Below, one piece after another: positions 13,918 to 19,033 of a stretch of 19,033 bases of DNA. Source of the stretch: DASZPJ01 sp035550295 (GTDB lineage Bacteria; Patescibacteriota; Saccharimonadia; Saccharimonadales; UBA4665); assembly GCA_035550295.1 (NCBI GenBank), contig DASZPJ010000009.1, forward strand, positions 1 to 19,033. The letters are read 5' to 3'. Position 1 is the stretch's first letter, and each line of letters begins with the position of its first letter. The translations under genes were made by a program, and so were the position numbers. The notes beneath the pieces are model-generated. The model was not told the origin of the DNA. It searched no databases and saw only the letters and a list, made by a program, of their open reading frames with translations.

Positions 13918-13927
13918 GGTTGCTAAG

Positions 13928-14977
13928 ATGAAAAGATCCACTTGGGGACGGGTGATTGTTGGATTGCTGGCTTTTGGAGTAGCCGGTTTCTTGGCAGTGA
14001 CCACCCAAGCCTCAGCGGCTACGCCCAGAGCTGGTTTTAATATCGTGACTTCGCCGCTGCCAATAAAGATCCAAACCGCACCGGGCAAAACCGTTACGAC
14101 CGAGCTGCGCCTGAACAACCAGGGCAACCAGCCAGAACGTATCAAGGTAGGTTTGATGAAGTTCGGAGCGACCGGCGAAACTGGCCAGCCCGACCTGTTT
14201 GACCTAAAGCCCACTGATACTTATGCCTCGTGGGTGCATTTTAGCCCGGCTGAATTCACGGCCCAGCCCAACGTCTGGACCAGTGTCAAAATGACCATCA
14301 ACATCCCGCCGGGCGCTTCACTGGGTTATTACTTGGCGGTGACTTTCTCGCGGGCCAACCAACCTGGGGTCAAGGCAACAACGCAGTTGCACGGTGCCGT
14401 AGCGACACTGGTGTTGTTGGACGTCCACACCGCCAATGAGAAACGTGACTTGCAGGTTGCCAGCTTTAGTACCGACCATGGCTTGTACGAATACCTGCCA
14501 GCTAATTTCAATGTCAAATTGCACAATGGGGGTAATATCTACCTGACAGGCAGTGGTAACATTTTTGTCCAGCGCGGTGGCAAAACTGTCGATACGCTGG
14601 ACTTTAACTCAGCTGGCGGCAGCGTTTTGCCAAATAGCAACCGTGTCTTCAAGGTTGCCTGGAATAACGGTTTTCCATATTTCAAACAGCGCATCGTTAA
14701 CGGCAAACCGGTTAATAAGTACAGTCTGACCTGGAACTTTACCAAACTTAACCGTTTTCGGATTGGCCACTACACCGCCAAGTTGTTAGTAGTCTACGAC
14801 AATGGCAAAACAGATGTTCCTCTAGAGTCTACGCTGAGTTTTTGGGTTTTGCCATGGAAGCTGATGCTGGTCGGTTTGGTCGTCCTGGCGCTCATCGGCT
14901 ACGCTTTATTCATGCTTGTGCGCTCAATAATGGGCCGGGGTCGCAATGTTCACAGCCGCTTCCGCCGCAAACATTAG
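13928..14977 (+). CDS. DUF916/WxL-interacting-protein-like membrane protein, first copy
   Basis: 349 residues from the ATG at 13928. The frame is open from 13880, but the ATG begins a clean signal peptide (KRSTWGRVIVGLLAFG...QASAA). Residues ~35-160 form a pilus-chaperone-like Ig domain: IQTAPGKTVTTELRLNNQGNQP, WVHFSP, VKMTINIPPGASLGYYLAVTF, the spacing expected of DUF916 (WxLIP peptidoglycan-binding) proteins. A second Ig-like domain (LHNGGNIYLTGSGNIFVQRGGK) corresponds to the DUF3324 position. Then comes one TM helix (LMLVGLVVLALIGYALFMLV) and an arginine-rich tail (RGRNVHSRFRRKH). The architecture is the same as that of Firmicutes WxL-interacting proteins. The stop overlaps the next gene by 32 bases. 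Confidence 0.75.
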   Translation: MKRSTWGRVIVGLLAFGVAGFLAVTTQASAATPRAGFNIVTSPLPIKIQTAPGKTVTTELRLNNQGNQPERIKVGLMKFGATGETGQPDLFDLKPTDTYASWVHFSPAEFTAQPNVWTSVKMTINIPPGASLGYYLAVTFSRANQPGVKATTQLHGAVATLVLLDVHTANEKRDLQVASFSTDHGLYEYLPANFNVKLHNGGNIYLTGSGNIFVQRGGKTVDTLDFNSAGGSVLPNSNRVFKVAWNNGFPYFKQRIVNGKPVNKYSLTWNFTKLNRFRIGHYTAKLLVVYDNGKTDVPLESTLSFWVLPWKLMLVGLVVLALIGYALFMLVRSIMGRGRNVHSRFRRKH

Positions 14978-15956
14978 GCGTTGGGCAGCGGTTCTTTTGG
15001 GCTTGCTGGTGGCAAGCCTGCCGTCAGTCGCCGCGGCGGCTCCAAGTGCCCGCAACACCAGCGGTGGTATTAGCCTGAGTCCATTCCTGCAACAGCTCAG
15101 TCTCAAGCCCGGCGATGTCGATAAAACCTTTACGCTTATCTTGTCGAACCACACTAAGGCCCTGCAGGAACTCGATCTTAAGTCACAAGATTTCGGCAGC
15201 CTGAATGACACTGGCGGAATCTTGCTGGAAGGCGTCAAGTCTTCTTACGCCCAGCGCTACGGCCTAGCGTCTTGGTTGAGCTTGGAAACAGATACGGTAG
15301 TCTTGCAGCCGGGTGAAAGCCGTCATATTTTGGTAACGATCAATAATCGTCCGGACTTGGCGCCGGGTGGTCATTACGGCGCGGTCGTGGCCAGCGTCAA
15401 CAGCCTGAGTGACCAAACCGGCAACCATGTAGTGATCAACCAGCAGCTGCTTAGCTTGGTTTTGCTAGATAAAGTCGGCGGTGAGCATTACGACCTCAAA
15501 CTGGTCGGCATCGAACCCAATGGCAACTGGTTTAAATATCCCAGTGTCGTTAAGCTGCATTTCCAAAATCCGGGCAACGTCCATGTCGTGCCGCGCGGGC
15601 TGGTCAAGCTTAAAAGCCCAACTGGAAAAGTGATTGCCCAAGGGATTATCAATAGTGAATCGGCCTTCATGCTGCCGCAAACTTTTCGCGACATCTACGT
15701 GCCTTTGACTAAAGTCGGCAGTTCGTTGCCGCTGCCTGGCCTGTACAGCGTCGAGGTCGATTACCGCTACGACGGCCTCAGCCGTTACGCTAACAAAAGC
15801 GTCTACGTACGATTCATCGACTTAGGCCTGTATCTGTTACTGGCGCTGGTATTAGTACTGGCTTGGCGTTTCCGCAAACATTTGCGCGAGCTGCCTAGAA
15901 AGTTCAAAAAATCAGTCCCTAAACCGGCTACCAAAAAATCCCACAAAACAGAGTAA
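14946..15956 (+). CDS. DUF916/WxL-interacting-protein-like membrane protein, second copy
   Basis: 336 residues. A signal peptide (RRWAAVLLGLLVASLPSVAAA) precedes an Ig-like domain (ISLSPFLQQLSLKPGDVDKTFTLILSNHTKALQELDLKSQDFG, then LQPGESRHILVTINNRPDLAPGGHYGAVVASV) with the DUF916 pattern of a proline/glycine turn before strand GxYGAVVA. A second beta domain follows (LHFQNPGNVHVVPRGLVKLKSPTGK). The C-terminus has one TM helix (YLLLALVLVLAW) and a lysine/arginine-rich tail (FRKHLRELPRKFKKS). It is a paralogue of the preceding protein. ATG at 14946 lies inside the end of that gene, with GGGG a few bases upstream; the overlap points to translational coupling. Confidence 0.75.
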   Translation: MFTAASAANIRRWAAVLLGLLVASLPSVAAAAPSARNTSGGISLSPFLQQLSLKPGDVDKTFTLILSNHTKALQELDLKSQDFGSLNDTGGILLEGVKSSYAQRYGLASWLSLETDTVVLQPGESRHILVTINNRPDLAPGGHYGAVVASVNSLSDQTGNHVVINQQLLSLVLLDKVGGEHYDLKLVGIEPNGNWFKYPSVVKLHFQNPGNVHVVPRGLVKLKSPTGKVIAQGIINSESAFMLPQTFRDIYVPLTKVGSSLPLPGLYSVEVDYRYDGLSRYANKSVYVRFIDLGLYLLLALVLVLAWRFRKHLRELPRKFKKSVPKPATKKSHKTE

Positions 15957-15962
15957 AAATGC

Positions 15963-15991
15963 TTGTGTTTGGTTGAAAATTTTGCTACGAT
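15963..15991 (+). promoter_or_regulatory. Promoter of the fibre-like gene
   Basis: TTGTGT (15963-15968), a 17-bp spacer, and TACGAT (15986-15991) with TGC before it (extended -10). The leader is about 40 nt, containing AGGGGA (16021-16026) 11 bases before the ATG at 16038. Confidence 0.55.
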
Positions 15992-16037
15992 TTTAGTGCA
16001 AACTTTAAAAGAAACACGTGAGGGGAAAACACAAGCG

Positions 16038-19033
16038 ATGATTCGCGCGTGGAAAAAAGTTTCTTTTGACCTGTTAGCGGTCATTTTTGTGACCGTCTTC
16101 GCCGTGCTTACGTTTGGCCAAACTGCCAACGCCAGTAACCCAACAACTATTAGTTTTCAGGGCAAGGTCGTCAATAGTAACGGCACCAATGTGACCGACG
16201 GTAGCTATCCTTTCGTATTTAAAATTTACTCCGGCGCCTCGGCCATCTGGACAGAAAACGATACGTTGACTGTCACGGCTGGTGTTTTCCAGGTAAATTT
16301 GGGTGCTAGTTGCCCATTCTTTACTGCTAATACTTGTAACGGCAACACACCGATCGATTTTAGTGTCAGCAACAACTTGAGTCTCGGCATAACTTTCAAC
16401 AGCGACCCGGCCGGGGAAATGTCACCACGCGTTTCATTACAATCAGTGCCCTATGCCTTTTACGCAGACAATGCCGGCAAGCTGGGCGGTATCGCGGCCA
16501 GCAGCTACGCCCAACTTTCCCCATCCGGCCAACAGTCCGGCAACATCAACGTCAGTGGTAGCGGCACCTTTGCCAACGGTCTGGTCGTGGGCAGCAGTAC
16601 AGTCATCTCCGCGGCGGATGTGTTGCAGAACGTCACTGCCGACACTGGCATTTTGACAAGCGGCACGCTGGGAACGGCGCGCGGTGGCACTGGCTTATCC
16701 AGTTTTGCGACAACTGACGGACTACTTTATTCCACCAGCAGCTCGGCTCTGGCTGTAACCAACACGGCCGCCAGTGGGCAAGTTTTGCTGGGTAGTGCTT
16801 CAGGTGTCCCCACATTTACGGCAATAAGTGGCGACGTGACGATCAGCAACACCGGCGTCGTGACTATCGGTAGCGGCAAAGTAACTTCGGCTGATCTGGC
16901 AAATACAACAGTTACGGCCGGCAGCTACGGTTCTTCGACGGCTGTTCCAACCTTCAGTGTCAATGCCCAAGGACAGCTGACGGCTGCTGGCACAACTACG
17001 CTAGCCAATAGTGCCCTGCAAAATAGCGCAATTCTGGGCAGCAGCACCAATAGCAACCTGACCATCAGCGCCTCAACAAGTCTGGGCGGCACTATGACAG
17101 TCGGCTTTGCTAACAGCCCAAGTTTCAGTGGCACCGTGACTGGTGGCACTGGCTTGGTGGCAACCACTGGTGGTCTAACGGTTTCTGCTGGCGGAGCCAA
17201 CATCACTGGCGGTTTGACAAGTGCCGGCACAACTAAGCTCTCGGCTTTAACACAGAATGGCGTTGTCTACACGAGTGGTGGTGACGGCACGCTCAACAGC
17301 GAAACCCTACTGGGAGTCGCACAAGGCGGTACTAACCTGGGTAGCTATACGACCAACAGTGTTCTCTATGCCAGTGCCGCTACAACTATCGCGCAAGCTA
17401 CTGCTTCGAGCGCACAGGTTCTAATTGGTAACAGCTCAGGCGTACCGACCTTCACCAGCGTTACTGGCGACGTCACTATTAGCAATACTGGTGTTACCAC
17501 GATTGGCGCCAGCAAAGTGACGAGTGCCGATCTGGTCAATACGGCGGTTACAGCTGGAAGTTATGGAAGCAGCACGGCCGTGGCGACATTTACAGTTAAC
17601 AGCGAAGGCCAGCTGACGGCGGCGGGAACAACTACGCTTGCCAACGCCGGATTGGTGAACAGCGTTATTTTGGGAAGCAGCACCAACACGAACCTGACGA
17701 TAAGTTCTTCAACCAGCCTTGGCGGTACGCTAACAGTGGGCTTTGCCAACAGCCCGAGTTTTAGCGGCAGCGTCACAGGCGGAACTGGCTTGATTGCCAC
17801 AACCGGCGGCCTGACAGTTAGTGCTGGCGGTGCCAGTATAACCGGTGATGTTACAGGAACTGGCCGGATCAATCTTTCACATACAACGGGTACGAATGGG
17901 CAGGGTTACTTCATCCGCAACGGCACACCCACACCGATTGTCTCATTTCAGGGCTTGGACACCGGCGCCAGCAGCTTTGGCTTCTTTGGCGTTAACAAAT
18001 ACTACAACGGCACTGCTTGGGTGGATGATGGCCAGAGCCGGGTCGGTTCATCCTTCCAAATCCAAGACAATACCTTTAACTTTTACCAGTTCGACACTGC
18101 TGCCAACTTCCATTCGCGGCTAGTCCTAAATGCCAGTGGCAATGTCGGTATTGGCCAGGATGTGTCACCGAGTTACTTACTGGATGTCCAAGGTGGCGAC
18201 ATAAATACTTCGGCTAATTTGCGCACCGGCGGCACAGTCCGCATCAGTAATGCCGGTGCCTTTACAGCAACCAGCGAAACCAACAGCGGCACCTACAACG
18301 GCAACACCTTTACCAGCACAGCCTTAGCCTTTAGTGGAGCCAGCGCCAATTCCATTAGTGGTGCTGCCAGCCAAACGCTGACTTTGCAGCCGGGCAGCAG
18401 CGGCCAAATTGCCGTCACTACCGGAACAAACGGCCTTAGCGTTAGCACTGCAGGACTGACAGCGGCAAATGCCCTAACTGTGACGGACGGCACTAACACC
18501 CTGGCAAAAATCGTTGACGCTGGAACTTACGGTGAGTTGCAGCTGGGGGTTAAAACCACAACCGGTAATGATGCCAGCCAGTGCGCTTCGAGTAGCGATG
18601 TCGGCAAAATCTATGTCAACAGCGTCGATAAAGCCGTCTTCGCCTGTACTGCCAGCGGAGCATGGGAACAGTTAGATAACGGCCGCTCCAGCCAGAGCAA
18701 CAGCACGGCCACGGTTACAGTTACTACAACCAACACGCTGGTCGACAGCCTGAGCATTACACCTACGACTGCCAACAGCGATATCTGGATTAACTACAAT
18801 GCTTATGTAACCGTCAACTGTACGAGTGCTTTGTGCGGTCAGCCGAGCATGAACGTGACAATCGTTAAAGGCACTGCCTGTACCGGCACGGTCGTAAAAA
18901 CGGTCACAATAACCGGTGCATCAATCGGTGCCGGAACATTTGAATTTGTCGACACCACGCCAACAGCCGGCTCATCAAATACCTACGTGATTTGTGGCCA
19001 GCAGACCGGCGGTAGTGGTACGCGTGTGACTAC
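16038..19033 (+). CDS. Large fibre-like secreted surface protein (3' end outside window)
   Basis: One open frame of 998 codons without a stop to the window edge. A signal segment follows the start (residues ~9-31, ending GQTANA). Residues 33-150 are the domain ISFQGKVVNSNGTNV...MSPRVSLQSVPYAFYADNAGKLGG, found at the N-terminus of many bacterial surface proteins that resemble phage tail fibres. Residues ~215-611 hold two copies of a ~212-residue repeat. They contain GGTGL, LLYSTSSSALA, GVPTFT, GDVTISNTGV, QLTAAGTTTLAN and SPSFSG. At ~700 comes GNVGIGQDVSPSYLLDVQG, a tail-fibre head-region pattern, then further Gly/Thr/Ser-rich beta sequence. A self-trimming S74 chaperone domain, if any, would be past the edge. 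Probable adhesin or surface filament. Confidence 0.85.
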   Translation, partial: MIRAWKKVSFDLLAVIFVTVFAVLTFGQTANASNPTTISFQGKVVNSNGTNVTDGSYPFVFKIYSGASAIWTENDTLTVTAGVFQVNLGASCPFFTANTCNGNTPIDFSVSNNLSLGITFNSDPAGEMSPRVSLQSVPYAFYADNAGKLGGIAASSYAQLSPSGQQSGNINVSGSGTFANGLVVGSSTVISAADVLQNVTADTGILTSGTLGTARGGTGLSSFATTDGLLYSTSSSALAVTNTAASGQVLLGSASGVPTFTAISGDVTISNTGVVTIGSGKVTSADLANTTVTAGSYGSSTAVPTFSVNAQGQLTAAGTTTLANSALQNSAILGSSTNSNLTISASTSLGGTMTVGFANSPSFSGTVTGGTGLVATTGGLTVSAGGANITGGLTSAGTTKLSALTQNGVVYTSGGDGTLNSETLLGVAQGGTNLGSYTTNSVLYASAATTIAQATASSAQVLIGNSSGVPTFTSVTGDVTISNTGVTTIGASKVTSADLVNTAVTAGSYGSSTAVATFTVNSEGQLTAAGTTTLANAGLVNSVILGSSTNTNLTISSSTSLGGTLTVGFANSPSFSGSVTGGTGLIATTGGLTVSAGGASITGDVTGTGRINLSHTTGTNGQGYFIRNGTPTPIVSFQGLDTGASSFGFFGVNKYYNGTAWVDDGQSRVGSSFQIQDNTFNFYQFDTAANFHSRLVLNASGNVGIGQDVSPSYLLDVQGGDINTSANLRTGGTVRISNAGAFTATSETNSGTYNGNTFTSTALAFSGASANSISGAASQTLTLQPGSSGQIAVTTGTNGLSVSTAGLTAANALTVTDGTNTLAKIVDAGTYGELQLGVKTTTGNDASQCASSSDVGKIYVNSVDKAVFACTASGAWEQLDNGRSSQSNSTATVTVTTTNTLVDSLSITPTTANSDIWINYNAYVTVNCTSALCGQPSMNVTIVKGTACTGTVVKTVTITGASIGAGTFEFVDTTPTAGSSNTYVICGQQTGGSGTRVT
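16680..17870 (+). repeat. Two tandem ~636-bp coding repeats in the fibre-like gene
   Basis: Copy 1 (about 16680-17321) and copy 2 (about 17322-17870, lacking the last part). Matched landmarks: GDVTISNTG codons start at 16830 and 17466, exactly 636 bp apart, both in frame. The repeats differ at many third positions, so this is an old duplication kept by protein-level selection rather than recent amplification. The start of copy 2 lacks two codons relative to copy 1. Confidence 0.85.

Noticed and set aside
13880..13927. TTG start at 13880 for the first DUF916-like gene
   Set aside because: It lies inside the previous gene and would put 16 residues before an otherwise complete signal peptide; ATG 13928 fits better.
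16680..17870. CRISPR array or simple tandem DNA repeat
   Set aside because: The period is 636 bp with coding-level similarity; no short direct repeats with unique spacers exist in the window.
16925..17872. Two similar minus-strand reading frames (16925-17230 and 17561-17872), each starting with a Pro/Val/Ala/Leu-rich protein
   Set aside because: They are the antisense of the two coding repeats of the fibre gene; their similarity follows from the repeat, and the codon pattern belongs to the + strand.
1..19033. Recoded UGA (Gracilibacteria/SR1-type code)
   Set aside because: UGA ends the Phd-like gene, the 3762 gene and the 12817 gene at natural C-termini, and no conserved protein has an internal UGA.

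Overview
The window looks like a chromosome fragment from a Patescibacteria/CPR-type bacterium, most like the Saccharibacteria (TM7). This is an inference. The genes have moderate G+C, UGA is used as an ordinary stop, housekeeping genes are tightly packed, no rimM is visible between the KH-protein gene and trmD, and a large fibre-type surface protein is present. No rRNA, tRNA, CRISPR array, transposase or prophage gene was seen.

Region 1 (1-3761, + strand) is translation and RNA metabolism: the 3' part of leuS, rpmF (L32), then nusB, a Nudix hydrolase gene and rnc. nusB and the Nudix gene overlap by one base, and rnc follows after 10 bases. leuS carries an in-frame 22-codon insertion made of a small palindromic element flanked by a 6-bp direct repeat. 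A second, tandem/inverted repeat lies between rpmF and nusB.

Region 2 (3762-5274, - strand) holds a membrane-anchored protein of unknown function and a GNAT-type acetyltransferase. Region 3 (5328-7644, + strand) is the rpsP / KH-protein / trmD neighbourhood. S16 and the KH protein have long acidic tails. A run of RNA hairpins ending in a 13-bp stem separates the KH gene from a Phd/YefM-like gene that overlaps trmD by 4 bp.

Region 4 (7637-10370, - strand) is marR, a DHA2-type multidrug efflux pump gene and a uridine-kinase-type gene. The marR promoter contains a perfect 17-bp palindrome. Several genes here and in region 2 have a -10 box only 6-8 nt before the start codon, which suggests leaderless mRNAs.

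Region 5 (10384-19033) is a cell-surface locus. A small membrane protein on the - strand is followed on the + strand by a membrane-anchored protein, two secreted beta-rich proteins, and two proteins built like the WxL-interacting DUF916 family (signal peptide, Ig-like domains, C-terminal TM helix, basic tail). Last comes a fibre-like protein of more than 998 residues that runs off the window and contains two ~212-residue repeats. The layout resembles a Firmicutes WxL surface-complex locus without a W-x-L motif. A surface assembly for attachment or host contact is the most interesting candidate system here.
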